The translations under genes and the position numbers were made by a program. Of a stretch of DNA of 20,852 bases, positions 1-8,215 are shown piece after piece. Below the pieces are notes generated by a model, which saw only the letters and a program-made list of their open reading frames with translations, had not been told where the DNA came from and did no database searches. Each line of letters starts with the position of its first letter. Within the stretch, counting starts at the first letter, position 1. Origin of the DNA: Syntrophus sp964555065 (GTDB lineage Bacteria > Desulfobacterota > Syntrophia > Syntrophales > Syntrophaceae); contig CAZKRB010000055.1 in assembly GCA_964555065.1 (NCBI GenBank), positions 1 through 20,852 of the forward strand, written 5' to 3'.

Positions 1-303
1 GATGCTGAAGAGCCACCAGCGGGGCTCCTTCCTTCCGCGGCGGGGCTGTCTTTCGAAGTAGATTTTCATGACGTCCCCGGACACCGTAAGCACCTCGAAC
101 CAGTGTCTGCGCACATAGCGCTCGGGGCTGCCGTGATGGCATTTGCCCGTTTCGCGCCAGGTTCGGAGAACCGCATCGATCTCGATCGTTTGCCCTCTCC
201 AGAGGAATTCCCGGGGTAATCCGGGTTCTCCGACCGCCATGCGCAAGGTGTCGCATGTGGAAACGACGGGGAGAATGGCTTCGCTGACAAACCGTTCAGC
301 CAT
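1..303 (-). CDS. DUF6504 family protein, 3' end cut by window edge
   Basis: An open frame runs from an ATG at 303 to the left edge (101 codons, no stop reached). The residues RYVRRHWFEVLTVSG, then MKIYFERQ, then RWWLF match the compact basic/aromatic pattern I associate with the DUF6504 family, small proteins of unknown function. The ATG lies 2 bp after the TGA of the MFS transporter gene, and GAGAAG in the transporter's last codons can serve as its ribosome binding site, so it is the last visible gene of the minus-strand operon. The family assignment is from memory of the motif. The reading frame itself is well supported by spacing and codon use. Confidence 0.72.
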   Translation of the reverse strand, partial: MAERFVSEAILPVVSTCDTLRMAVGEPGLPREFLWRGQTIEIDAVLRTWRETGKCHHGSPERYVRRHWFEVLTVSGDVMKIYFERQPRRGRKEPRWWLFSI

Positions 304-305
304 GA

Positions 306-1562
306 TCACTTCTCTCCCGCACCGGCGGTTTGAAGCGGTTTTCGATAAGCGAGCAGCCCGAACGCCGCCAGAGCAGCGAAGGCCGCCCCGGCCACAAAGG
401 TGGCGGGCGCACCGAGGGTGTTCCACAGCGCCCCCGCAAGAACGCTGGCCAGCAGAAGAGCGCCGCCACCGACCAGATTGAAGAGGCCGAAGGCGGTGCC
501 CCGAAGCTCAGTCGGAGCGACGTCCGCCACCAGTTTGGCAAACAGCCCCTGGGTGAGGCCCATGTGCAGCCCCCAGAATCCTGCGCCGACAAAGGCCGTC
601 AGTGGTGAGCGAGCTGCGGCCAGGACGAGATCGGCGGCAATCAGCATGGCCAGCCCGACGATCAGCAGAGTGCGGCGGTTGAGATGATCGGCGGCGATCC
701 CGGCCGGGTAGGCGGAAACGGCGTAGACGATGTTCATGACGATCATCACCAGCGGCACGTAGCCAATGGCCAGCCCGACATCCAGGGCGCGGAGCACCAG
801 AAAGGCTTCGCTGAACCGGGCGAGGGTGAATACGGCACCGAGCAGCACGATGAGCCAGTACCGGAGGGGAAGCTGTTGAATGGCAGACAGGGTGAACCGA
901 TTTTGAATGCCGGGGGAAGTCTCCGCACGCTCAGGCTCTTGAACACCCAGAATGAGCACGGCAACGGAGACAAAGGCCGGAATGACCGCAACCCAGAGCA
1001 CGGCGCGAATGTCATTGGCAAGCAACGCCATGAAGGCCACCGCGAGACAGGGACCGAGAAAAGCGCCCACGGAATCCAGCGACTGGCGGAACCCATAGGC
1101 CGCCCCCCACAGCTGGCGAGGCGTAAGGTCCGCCACCAGGGCGTCACGCGGCGCACCGCGGATTCCCTTGCCGATCCGGTCGAGAAACCGCGCGGTAAAT
1201 ACCCAGCCTATGGTGCCGGCCAGGGGGAAGATCGGCTTGGTCACCGCCGCGAGGCCATAGCCCAGCACCGCAAGCCCCTTGCGTTTCCCCAGGGCGTCGC
1301 TGATCGTTCCCGAAAAGACTTTCGTGATCGAGGCGGTGGCCTCGGCAATCCCCTCGATCATGCCGATGGTTATCATGGAAGCCCCGAGGACCGTGCTCAT
1401 GAAAACCGGCAGGAGACTGTGGATCAGCTCCGAGGAAATGTCCATGAACAGGGAGACGAAACCCAGTGCCCAGATCCCCGGCGGCAGGGCCCGCAGAACC
1501 CTGGAAGTCAGGGGAAGAGGGCTTTTTCCTCCTGCGGGGCGGGGGTCCGCCGGCTGAGGCAT
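306..1562 (-). CDS. MFS transporter, about 12 membrane segments
   Basis: 418 residues, the usual length for a major facilitator superfamily permease of the inner membrane. After a short Pro-rich N-terminus the protein is a run of hydrophobic segments. The loop after the fourth segment has DRIGKGIRGAPRDALVAD, a signature of a bacterial MFS subgroup often annotated only as 'MFS transporter'. A second conserved loop with ELRGTAFGLFNLVGG sits in the C-terminal half. The substrate cannot be read from the sequence. The start ATG overlaps the stop of the upstream DUF523 gene by one base (TAATG), so translation is probably coupled. Its position behind a tetrapyrrole operon does not by itself show that it moves a tetrapyrrole. 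Confidence 0.88.
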   Translation of the reverse strand: MPQPADPRPAGGKSPLPLTSRVLRALPPGIWALGFVSLFMDISSELIHSLLPVFMSTVLGASMITIGMIEGIAEATASITKVFSGTISDALGKRKGLAVLGYGLAAVTKPIFPLAGTIGWVFTARFLDRIGKGIRGAPRDALVADLTPRQLWGAAYGFRQSLDSVGAFLGPCLAVAFMALLANDIRAVLWVAVIPAFVSVAVLILGVQEPERAETSPGIQNRFTLSAIQQLPLRYWLIVLLGAVFTLARFSEAFLVLRALDVGLAIGYVPLVMIVMNIVYAVSAYPAGIAADHLNRRTLLIVGLAMLIAADLVLAAARSPLTAFVGAGFWGLHMGLTQGLFAKLVADVAPTELRGTAFGLFNLVGGGALLLASVLAGALWNTLGAPATFVAGAAFAALAAFGLLAYRKPLQTAGAGEK

Positions 1563-2533
1563 TAAGATTCTCTGCCCTTGCCCGAATCGGTGATCTCCAC
1601 GAGTTCAGCCGGATAAGGCTGGAGAAAGGTCTGCCCCAGGAGATAATCGTTCCGATAGCGGATCGACCAGGCCCGCAGGATATGAAGCAGGACGCTCAAA
1701 GGGATTCGTTCGTCCCTGTACTCTTCGATGCTCTCCAGGAAAAAGGCCTTTTCCTCTTTCGAGAGCACCTCCGAAAAGCCGCCGAAGGCGTGAAGCAGGA
1801 CGTTGATCATCGCCGTATAACGCGGCGGGTTGGCCAGCACCCGCTTCAGGCGGTCTTCGTAGCCGGCGATCACCGTTTCCCAGTCCGCTCTCTCATGGTT
1901 CGCGACAACCTTGCCGGCAAGGCGCATCTGCGCCTGATTGTACCCCATGAACAGGAGCTTCTGGACGGAATGGAAATCCACCAGGCTCTTCATGGCCCCG
2001 CTTTCCTTCACCTGCCGGAAGCGGGCGAAGGCAAAGATCCGGGTCAGAAAATGCTCCCGGATGGTAAAATTCCGGATCCGCCCTTCGTCCTCAACGGGAA
2101 GCCCGGCGAACTTATCGAGGACGGCGCCGCCAAAAAACCCGCTGCCTTTGAAGGTGCGGGCCCCGTCTTCGAAGCCGTCGTGGATTTTAGCATCCCCGAT
2201 GCCGCAGGAGGGTGATCGATTTTTCAGGAGAAATCCATCCACCTCGGTCAGGGAATCAAGAAAGGTTTGAACGAAGCTTTGCATCGCCACGGTAAAGTCC
2301 TTTTTCGTGGCCGGCTGCACCAGAGTGTTGACCCCATGATCGAAGACAATCCGGATGGGCTTGCGCGGCACGCCCAATCCGATTTCCACCTCCGGGCACA
2401 CCGGGCGAAAGGTCACATGGGCCTTCAGCTTTTCCACTAAGGGCGAATCGATTCTCGACCCGTCATAGCGACAGGAATCAAAGCCCAGGCATTTACTGAC
2501 CACAACGACGGGTTTCGGAAAAGTCCCCAGCAT
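1562..2533 (-). CDS. DUF523 (TudS-like) and DUF1722 two-domain protein
   Basis: 323 residues from the chosen ATG at 2533, which has AGGAGG 9 bases upstream. A longer TTG frame starting at 2551 would place that ribosome binding site inside the coding region. The N-terminal half has the DUF523 cysteines: SKCLGFDSCRYDG (Cys15, Cys21), VCPEVEIGLG (Cys46) and NRSPSCG (Cys110). DUF523 proteins of the TudS type hold a [4Fe-4S] cluster used for thiouracil desulfuration, and conservation of the cysteines fits a cluster. The C-terminal half (about 165-323) is the helical DUF1722 domain, as in E. coli YbgA-type proteins, of unknown role. It sits between the cobA-hemD fusion and the MFS gene in the same operon. 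The actual substrate here is not known. Confidence 0.85.
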   Translation of the reverse strand: MLGTFPKPVVVVSKCLGFDSCRYDGSRIDSPLVEKLKAHVTFRPVCPEVEIGLGVPRKPIRIVFDHGVNTLVQPATKKDFTVAMQSFVQTFLDSLTEVDGFLLKNRSPSCGIGDAKIHDGFEDGARTFKGSGFFGGAVLDKFAGLPVEDEGRIRNFTIREHFLTRIFAFARFRQVKESGAMKSLVDFHSVQKLLFMGYNQAQMRLAGKVVANHERADWETVIAGYEDRLKRVLANPPRYTAMINVLLHAFGGFSEVLSKEEKAFFLESIEEYRDERIPLSVLLHILRAWSIRYRNDYLLGQTFLQPYPAELVEITDSGKGRES

Positions 2534-2614
2534 AAAGGTATCCCTCCTCAAAAGAAAACTTGGTTACTTGGATTGGCGTTGGAGACAACGAACGCGAAAG
2601 AGCTCCGATGACGG

Positions 2615-4144
2615 CTATCTTCTGGTAAAAAAAGCCTTGAGTGATTCCACCAGTCCAGAAACGGTGTAGGTTTCCTGGAGGATATCCACGGGCAGGCCGG
2701 CTTTTTCAGCGGCGGCGGCCGTCACCGGCCCGATGCAGGCCACCCGGACGCCCTTTGGGAGGGGAAAAAAATCCGCCCCCATGATCTCCAGAAAATTCGT
2801 CACCGTCGAAGGGCTCGTGAAGGTCAGGACATCCACCTGCCCCCGTTCGAGGTATTCCGCCAGTTCCGCTGGCTTCCGACCGGAATTTTCGGTGCGGTAG
2901 GCCGTCACGACATCCACGACGGCCCCCAGACTCGCCAGTCCCTCGGGAATGACATCGCGGGCCTTCTCCGCTCGAGGAAGAAGAATCCGCTGTCCGGAAA
3001 TCGCAAAACGTTCAAAGGCCGCCACCACGCCTTCGGACAGGTAGGTCTCCGGGACCAGATCAACGCGAAGACCGCAGCTTTCCAGCACCGCTGCCGTGGC
3101 AGGTCCGATGGTGCAAAGCCGGATTCCTTTCAGATCCCGCAGGTCTCTGCCTGCAGCGTGCAGTCGTTCCAGGAAAAAATGGACCCCGTTGGCGCTGGTA
3201 AAAATCAGCCAGGCATAGTCCTCCAGATGACGGATCGCCGAATCCAGCCCGTCCCAGCTTTCTGGGGGAACGATCCGGATCGTGGGGAAGGTGATGACCC
3301 GCGCCCCGGCATCCCGAAGCAGGGCCGCCATGGAAGCCGCCTGGGGCTCAGGCCGGGTGATCACGATTCCCTTGCCGAAAAGGGGCTGAGTCTCGAACCA
3401 GTTCAGATCCTTCCGCAGTCCGACGACTTCACCGACCACCAGGATGGCCGGCGGCTTGAATCCAGATGCCTCGGCCTTTTCGGCAATGTTCGCCAATGTG
3501 CCGGTCAGGGTTTCCTGATCCACCGTGCTTCCCCAGCGGATCAGCGCCGCCGGCGTCGACCGGTTTTTCCCCTGGGCGATCAGGCTGGCCGCAATGCGCG
3601 GGAGATTGCGCACCCCCATCAGAAAGACCAGGGTTCCGATGCCGGCCAGGGCCTTCCAGTCGATCTCGCTCTGCTCCTTCAGGGGATCTTCGTGACCCGT
3701 TACAAAGGCCAGGGTCGCAGTAAAACGGCGATGCGTCAGGGGGATGCCCGCATAAGCCGGAACGGAAATCGCCGAGGTCACACCGGGGACGATTTCAAAG
3801 GGAATGCCCGCACGGGCCAGTTCCTCGGCCTCTTCTCCGCCCCGCCCGAAGACAAAGGGATCGCCGCCTTTCAGCCGGGCCACCACCCGCCCCTGACGCG
3901 CTTCCTCCACCAGCTTCGCGTTGATCTGCTCCTGCGACAGGGTATGCCTTCCCCCTTCTTTTCCCGCATAAATCAGGTGGGCGCCTTCCCGGACCTGATC
4001 GAGAATGCCGGTGTTGATCAGGTGGTCGTAGATCACGACCTCCGCTTCCCGGAGGCATTTCAGCCCCTTCACCGTCATCAGCCCCGGATCTCCCGGCCCG
4101 GCGCCGATGATGTAAACCTTGCCCGCTGTGCTCATCGCATCCAT
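2615..4144 (-). CDS. cobA-hemD: Uroporphyrinogen-III C-methyltransferase / uroporphyrinogen-III synthase fusion
   Basis: About 509 residues made of two enzymes. Residues 1 to about 250 are a SUMT, which methylates uroporphyrinogen III at C2 and C7 with SAM to give precorrin-2: VYIIGAGPGDPGL, RLKGGDPFVFGRGGEE and VPGVTSAISVPAYAGIPLTH are its signature segments. Residues about 260-509 are HemD, which closes hydroxymethylbilane to uroporphyrinogen III (FTSANGVHFFLERL and FTSPSTVTNF segments). The fusion thus takes the HemC product straight to precorrin-2, the branch point to siroheme, cobalamin and alternative heme routes. An open frame extends upstream to 4255, but SUMT homology starts just after 4144. 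ATG 4144 (MDAMSTAG) has AGGG nearby and ATG 4135 is the alternative. Fusions of this kind are common in clostridia and Desulfobacterota. Confidence 0.95.
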   Translation of the reverse strand: MDAMSTAGKVYIIGAGPGDPGLMTVKGLKCLREAEVVIYDHLINTGILDQVREGAHLIYAGKEGGRHTLSQEQINAKLVEEARQGRVVARLKGGDPFVFGRGGEEAEELARAGIPFEIVPGVTSAISVPAYAGIPLTHRRFTATLAFVTGHEDPLKEQSEIDWKALAGIGTLVFLMGVRNLPRIAASLIAQGKNRSTPAALIRWGSTVDQETLTGTLANIAEKAEASGFKPPAILVVGEVVGLRKDLNWFETQPLFGKGIVITRPEPQAASMAALLRDAGARVITFPTIRIVPPESWDGLDSAIRHLEDYAWLIFTSANGVHFFLERLHAAGRDLRDLKGIRLCTIGPATAAVLESCGLRVDLVPETYLSEGVVAAFERFAISGQRILLPRAEKARDVIPEGLASLGAVVDVVTAYRTENSGRKPAELAEYLERGQVDVLTFTSPSTVTNFLEIMGADFFPLPKGVRVACIGPVTAAAAEKAGLPVDILQETYTVSGLVESLKAFFTRR

Positions 4145-4376
4145 TCCCTGCCCTATTTCCGTCCTGAATTTTTTTGAACGACCCGTCGGCCGCCGCGGGC
4201 GGCGAAGCGGCCATCGTGCATGAAAGCATCGGCTCCGCCCTGTTCCCGTTCTCACTCAAAGCGCCTTCCGCCTCGGCGGCCTTGTCGACTCCCCGCCATA
4301 CGCCCGCGTCGCATCGTGTACCGCCTTCGTTATGCCGTTGCGCCTTCTTGCCGCGTGGAAGCTTTCATTCCGAGCT
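4145..4376. other. Intra-operon gap without a convincing gene
   Basis: This 232-bp stretch between hemC and the cobA-hemD fusion is the largest gap in the minus-strand operon. Frames across it are low-complexity Arg/Pro/Ala shadows. It contains a GC-only hairpin, GCCGCC at 4189-4194 and GGCGGC at 4198-4203 with a 3-base loop, embedded in GGCCGC...GCGGCC. No T-run follows it on the minus strand, so it is not a standard intrinsic terminator. It could be an mRNA processing or pausing element, or the remains of a lost gene. Confidence 0.5.
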
Positions 4377-5297
4377 CTAACCCGCCCCATCGATCAGCGC
4401 ATCCAGCAGAGCCCGTCCGCCGGCATCCAGGAGGCGCTCCGCCAGCTCCGTCCCGAGGTCGACGGCCGTCTCCGCCGGCCCCCGGAGTTCCCGGCGGATC
4501 ATCGTCCCTTCCGTCGGGCTCCCCACCATCCCCCGGAGCGTCAGTCCCCCGTTCCGCTCTTCCGCAAAGGCGGCCACGGGCAGCGTGCACCCTCCCCCCA
4601 GGCGCCTCAGGAAAGCCCGCTCCGCCGTCACTTCCCGCCGCGTCCGCCCATCCTCCAGGAAGGCAAGCCCCGCGGCCAGCTCTTCCTCCCCACTGCGGGT
4701 TTCCAGGCAGAGAACGCCCTGCCCCACCGCGGGCAGCATCTTCTCCGGTGGGAGAAACTGCGTCACCCGCTCCGCCCAGCCCATCCGACGGATTCCTGCC
4801 GCCGCCACGATGATCCCGTCGAACTCATCCGCCTCCAGCTTCCGTATCCGGGTGTCCAGGTTGCCCCGGATCGGCACGATCTCCAATTCAGGCCGCCAGT
4901 GGCGAAGCTGCACGCCCCGGCGCAGGGAACCCGTCCCGATCCGCGCTCCCGCCGGCAGATCGTCCATTTGTCGGTATTTTCGGGAAATCAGCACATCCCG
5001 GGGGTCCTCGCGCACCGGAACCGTCGTCACCCGGAGCCCCTCGGGAAGCTCGGCAGGCAGATCCTTCATGCTGTGGACGGCAAGGTCAACGGCGCCGGCC
5101 AAGAGGGCCTCTTCGATTTCCTTGATGAAGAGCCCCTTTCCCCCGATTTTGGCCAGGGGCACATCCTTCAGGATGTCGCCGCTGGTCCGGATGGTCACAA
5201 GTTCAATGGCCATCCGGGGATATCGACTCTTCAGCAGCGCCGCGATCTGGCGCGTCTGGGTCAAGGCCAGGGCGCTTCCCCGGGTCCCGATTTTCAA
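4377..5297 (-). CDS. hemC: Porphobilinogen deaminase (hydroxymethylbilane synthase)
   Basis: 306 residues from a TTG at 5297. The enzyme polymerises four porphobilinogens into hydroxymethylbilane in the cytoplasm, feeding the HemD half of the next gene. The N-terminus KIGTRGSALALTQT, the catalytic region GGKGLFIKEIEEALL and AVHSMKDLPAELPEGL, the GTGSLRRGVQL segment and GNLDTRIRKL are all diagnostic. Cys237 in GGGCTLPVAA is the residue that carries the dipyrromethane cofactor. No ATG or GTG exists between the in-frame upstream TGA and IGTR. The TTG has no well-spaced ribosome binding site, while an ATT 12 bases upstream does (see separate entry), so the true N-terminus may be four residues longer. 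Confidence 0.95.
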   Translation of the reverse strand: MKIGTRGSALALTQTRQIAALLKSRYPRMAIELVTIRTSGDILKDVPLAKIGGKGLFIKEIEEALLAGAVDLAVHSMKDLPAELPEGLRVTTVPVREDPRDVLISRKYRQMDDLPAGARIGTGSLRRGVQLRHWRPELEIVPIRGNLDTRIRKLEADEFDGIIVAAAGIRRMGWAERVTQFLPPEKMLPAVGQGVLCLETRSGEEELAAGLAFLEDGRTRREVTAERAFLRRLGGGCTLPVAAFAEERNGGLTLRGMVGSPTEGTMIRRELRGPAETAVDLGTELAERLLDAGGRALLDALIDGAG

Positions 5298-5306
5298 TGA
5301 CGGTCG

Positions 5307-5322
5307 AATGCGCTTCTCCTCC
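5307..5322 (-). promoter_or_regulatory. Strong ribosome binding site aimed at an ATT codon ahead of hemC
   Basis: On the minus strand GGAGG (5318-5322) is followed by an 8-base spacer and then ATT (5309-5307), in frame with hemC. The TTG start at 5297 is 20 bases from this site, which is too far for normal initiation. Starting at ATT would give M-R-P-S-L-K-I-G-T-R-G, a typical length before the IGTR motif. AUU initiation is known for infC and pcnB, where it limits or autoregulates expression. Confidence 0.45.
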
Positions 5323-5377
5323 TCTTCTACGACCCCTCAGGCCCGGCACGGGCACAGCGAAGGATGTAAATAATCAA

Positions 5378-6667
5378 TCACTTGGATTTATTTTCCTTTA
5401 AATCCAGTTTAAAGAGCCGCCGCAGGGCGGCGACGTATGCCGGGGCATTCCGCTTCCGGCTCTCCTCGTGAAGACAGGCCGTGGGCTCATGGAGGATTTT
5501 GTTGACGATGGAGTTCACCAGTCCCTCCACGTGCCGCTGATCGGCCTCGCTGAGCGCCTGCCGCCAGGGGGCGGATTTTTCCAGTTCCCCTTTCATGATG
5601 TCCTCGATCTTCTCCCGGAATTGAACGATGGTGGGCACGACTTCCAGGCTGGACATCCAGGCCTCATGCTTCCGGACCTCTTCCTCGATGATGGCCTCGG
5701 CCTTGCCCGCCTCCTGCCGGCGGACGTTGCGGTTTTCATCCACCAGTTCCTGGAGATGATCGATGTTGTATAGGTAGACGTTGTCGATGTCCCCCGCCGC
5801 CGGGTCGATATCCCGGGGGACGGCGATATCGATGAGAAAGAGGAAACGGTTCTTTCTCCGGTGCAGGGCGGCGGCGACCATGTCCCGGGTCAGCACGTAA
5901 TCCGGCGCTCCCGTGGAACTGATCACGATATCCACCGTTTTCAGAACTTCGGGCAGCCGTTCCAGGGCAACGGCCTCTCCCTGGAACGCCTCCGCCAGTT
6001 CCAGCGCCCTGACATAGGTGCGGTTGGCGACGAAAACGGACGATATTCCCTGGTTAAGCAGGTGACGGGCCGCCAGCTCGGACATTTCCCCCGCCCCCAC
6101 CAGGAGGATGCTTTTGCCGTCCAGACGCCCGAAGATCTTCTTCGCCAGTTCGACCGCTGCGTACCCCACGGACACGGCGTTTTCGGCGATGCCGGTCTCC
6201 GTCCGCACCCGCTTGGCCACCTGGAAGGCATGGTGGAGGATCCGATTCAGCAGGATCCCCGTGGCCTGATGCGCCACCGCCTCTCGGTAGGCCTCCTTCA
6301 CCTGACCCAGGATCTGCGCCTCCCCCATGACCAGGGAGTCCAGGCTGGAGGCCACCCGAAAGAGATGGCGCACCGCTTCGGACCCGGTCAAGGCGTAGAG
6401 GCAGCGCTCCAGTTCCGCCCGGGCGATCCCCCCCCGCTGCGCCAGCAGTCCCTTCAACGCTTCCCCGGTCTCCAGCTCCCTCTCATCCGGCGTGCGGACC
6501 AGCACCTCCACGCGGTTGCAGGTGGCCAGATAGAGGGATTCCCGGATGGACGGCAGCTGCCGGAACGCCTCCAGCGGATGCCCCGGATTTTCGCAGGAAA
6601 GGGAAAACCGCTCCCGGATCGCCAGGGGCGAAGTTTTATGGCTCATGCCCAGAAGGAGAATGCCCAT
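5378..6667 (-). CDS. hemA: Glutamyl-tRNA reductase
   Basis: 429 residues, the full family length. HemA reduces Glu-tRNA(Glu) with NADPH to glutamate-1-semialdehyde, the first committed step of the C5 tetrapyrrole pathway. The catalytic Cys50 lies in LATCNRVEV. GMSHKTSPLAIRE begins the N-terminal domain. SSLDSLVMGEAQILGQVK and the NADPH-binding ILLVGAGEMSELAARHL follow, and a helical dimerisation domain with NSIVNKILHEP ends the protein. It starts 3 bp after the CcsA-like gene, the classic hemX-hemA pairing. The host uses the C5 route rather than ALA synthase. In other bacteria HemX influences HemA abundance, so coupling of these two genes may be regulatory. Confidence 0.96.
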   Translation of the reverse strand: MGILLLGMSHKTSPLAIRERFSLSCENPGHPLEAFRQLPSIRESLYLATCNRVEVLVRTPDERELETGEALKGLLAQRGGIARAELERCLYALTGSEAVRHLFRVASSLDSLVMGEAQILGQVKEAYREAVAHQATGILLNRILHHAFQVAKRVRTETGIAENAVSVGYAAVELAKKIFGRLDGKSILLVGAGEMSELAARHLLNQGISSVFVANRTYVRALELAEAFQGEAVALERLPEVLKTVDIVISSTGAPDYVLTRDMVAAALHRRKNRFLFLIDIAVPRDIDPAAGDIDNVYLYNIDHLQELVDENRNVRRQEAGKAEAIIEEEVRKHEAWMSSLEVVPTIVQFREKIEDIMKGELEKSAPWRQALSEADQRHVEGLVNSIVNKILHEPTACLHEESRKRNAPAYVAALRRLFKLDLKENKSK

Positions 6668-6670
6668 GCC

Positions 6671-7486
6671 TCAGAGAAACCTGTGGAAGGTGGTAAAGAA
6701 TGCCCTTTCCACCAGAAAGGCCGTCAGGAAGAGAAAAAAAGCCAGCAGGGAGAAGACGGCGGACTTGCGGCCCTTCCACCCGATGGCCAGGCGCTGGTGG
6801 AGCAGCACAGCGTAAGTTCCCCAGACCGCAAGAGTCCAGACCTGCTTCGGGTCCCAGTGCCACGAATTCCCCAGAACCAGCCGGGCCCAGAGGGAACCGG
6901 TCAGCAACCCGAGGGTGAGCAGGGGAAAGCCCCACAGCAGGCAGACATGATTGATCCGGTCCAGGTCTCCCAGCGACGGGAGCAGCCGGCTGATCCGCCC
7001 GGCCTTCTTGCGCTTGAGGAAGCGGTCCTGAAGCAGATACATGGCGCCTGCGCAGGAAGCCACGGCAAAGAGCGCCTCACCCGCCACGGACAGAGTCACA
7101 TGGAACGGTACCAGGCTCCCCTGCAGCGCAGGCGGAATCGTAACGGCAGCCTGAAGTCCGCGGCTGGCATAAATCATCAGCAGGCAGACCACCGGTGAGA
7201 CGAAAGCGCCCAGGACCACCGTCCGGGTTTTGAACTGCAGAGCCAGGAAGCTTCCCGCCATGACCCAGGCGAAAAAATTGAGTGCCGAGTGGAGCCCCAG
7301 CAGGGGCGTCTGTCCCGTTTCAAACATCCGCTGCACAAGGAAGAGGGAATGAAGAAGAAAGGCCCCGATCATCAGCCACAGAGACAGCTTCGCAATCCGG
7401 ATCCGCTTTCCCAGCAGGGAAGTTCCATAGCCGAGGGTGCTGAGCAGATACGCGACGAAAGCCAGTTTGAAGAACAGGGTGTTCAT
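6671..7486 (-). CDS. ccsA: CcsA/HemX-type cytochrome c assembly membrane protein
   Basis: 271 residues with about eight hydrophobic segments. The tryptophan-rich motif GNSWHWDPKQVWTLAVW, on the outer side of the membrane in this family, and the conserved His in PFHVTLSVAGEALFAV are heme-handling features of the CcmC/CcsA superfamily (PF01578). In this genomic position, directly before hemA, such proteins are called HemX. They may act either in cytochrome c maturation (heme export/ligation with ResB/Ccs1) or in controlling HemA level. No ResB partner is visible here. The start ATG overlaps the upstream TGA (ATGA), so translation is coupled to the siroheme gene. Confidence 0.9.
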   Translation of the reverse strand: MNTLFFKLAFVAYLLSTLGYGTSLLGKRIRIAKLSLWLMIGAFLLHSLFLVQRMFETGQTPLLGLHSALNFFAWVMAGSFLALQFKTRTVVLGAFVSPVVCLLMIYASRGLQAAVTIPPALQGSLVPFHVTLSVAGEALFAVASCAGAMYLLQDRFLKRKKAGRISRLLPSLGDLDRINHVCLLWGFPLLTLGLLTGSLWARLVLGNSWHWDPKQVWTLAVWGTYAVLLHQRLAIGWKGRKSAVFSLLAFFLFLTAFLVERAFFTTFHRFL

Positions 7487-8136
7487 GTCGCCTTCACTTC
7501 CAGGTCTTCACCGGTCAGTTCGAAAATTCTCGCCCTGGCCCGCTCCCGGTTCCCTTTCCGCAGCTCTTCCAGGACATCAGAATAAACCACGGCCTCGAAA
7601 AGGGCTCGGTTTTCTTCCGCAGAACCTCCCTTCCCCACGATGCGCTTCCGCAGCTCCCCCATGATTTCAAGCAGCTCCCCGTACTCCGGTCCATATTGCC
7701 GCTCCAGTTCCTCGCGCAGGCGCCTGGCCAGGGCCGGGCTTTTTCCCCCCGTGGAGACGGCGATCGTCAGCCCCCCCTGCTCCACGATCGAGGGCAGAAT
7801 AAAATCGCAGAGTTCCGGATCATCCACCACGTTGACGGGAATCCCGCGGCTCCGGCAGTCCCGCATCACCTGCGCGTTTGTCTCCCGTTCGTCCGTGGCG
7901 CAGACGACCAGAAAAATCCCGTCCAGGCAGGACGCGCCATAGGGGGCTTCTAGACAGCGGATCCGCCCCTCTTCCCGGAGGGTCTGCAATTCCGGCGAAA
8001 GGGCTTTGCTGACCACGAGGACCTTGGCCTCGCAATCCAGAAGCCGGAGGACCTTGCGCTCCGCAACCGCTCCACCGCCGACGACGAGGCAGACTTTTCC
8101 TCTCAGGTCAAAGAAAACGGGGTAGTATTTCATCAT
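7483..8136 (-). CDS. Precorrin-2 dehydrogenase / sirohydrochlorin ferrochelatase (CysG N-domain, Met8 type)
   Basis: 217 residues. YYPVFFDLRGKVCLVVGGGAVA opens with a Rossmann NAD-binding loop (GGGAVAERK). VNVVDDPELCDFILPSIVEQGGLTIAVSTGGKSPALAR is the siroheme synthase core, given here in outline only. The enzyme oxidises precorrin-2 to sirohydrochlorin and may insert iron to form siroheme. The substrate is supplied by the SUMT half of the CobA-HemD fusion downstream in the operon. It is the first gene of the minus-strand operon. Two adjacent ATGs (8136, 8133) are possible, with AGGGA 11 bases before the first. A stand-alone Met8-like form without a SUMT domain is usual in this group, because the SUMT is fused to HemD. 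Confidence 0.92.
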   Translation of the reverse strand: MMKYYPVFFDLRGKVCLVVGGGAVAERKVLRLLDCEAKVLVVSKALSPELQTLREEGRIRCLEAPYGASCLDGIFLVVCATDERETNAQVMRDCRSRGIPVNVVDDPELCDFILPSIVEQGGLTIAVSTGGKSPALARRLREELERQYGPEYGELLEIMGELRKRIVGKGGSAEENRALFEAVVYSDVLEELRKGNRERARARIFELTGEDLEVKAT

Positions 8137-8181
8137 GAAGACAAATCCCTGAAATCCGAGGATCTAAACCAAAGAAAAGTG

Positions 8182-8210
8182 ACGCTACCATGATGACCGG
8201 CAAAATTCAA
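8182..8210 (-). promoter_or_regulatory. Candidate sigma-70 promoter of the tetrapyrrole operon
   Basis: On the minus strand TTGAAT (8205-8210) and TAGCGT (8182-8187) are separated by 17 bases. It lies 46 bp upstream of the first ATG (8136) and is placed back to back with the prmA promoter. The -10 match is modest. Confidence 0.45.
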
Positions 8211-8215
8211 GCTGC

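Noticed and set aside
684..1565. Plus-strand frame of 293 codons opposite the MFS gene
   Set aside because: It mirrors the transporter's third-codon positions, is rich in Gly/Arg/His/Gln and has no ribosome binding site or homology signal.
3158..4177. Plus-strand frame of 339 codons opposite the cobA-hemD fusion
   Set aside because: Antisense shadow of a strongly supported fusion enzyme; its composition is low in hydrophobic core residues.
4189..4203. GC-rich hairpin as a terminator between hemC and cobA-hemD
   Set aside because: No T-run follows on the minus strand; A residues follow instead on the transcript strand. The genes on both sides belong to one pathway.
5861..7198. A 445-codon plus-strand open frame opposite hemA and the CcsA-like gene
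   Set aside because: It is a GC-driven shadow: the Pro/Gln/Gly/Arg-rich translation has no domain signature, while the opposite strand encodes two clear enzymes with catalytic motifs.
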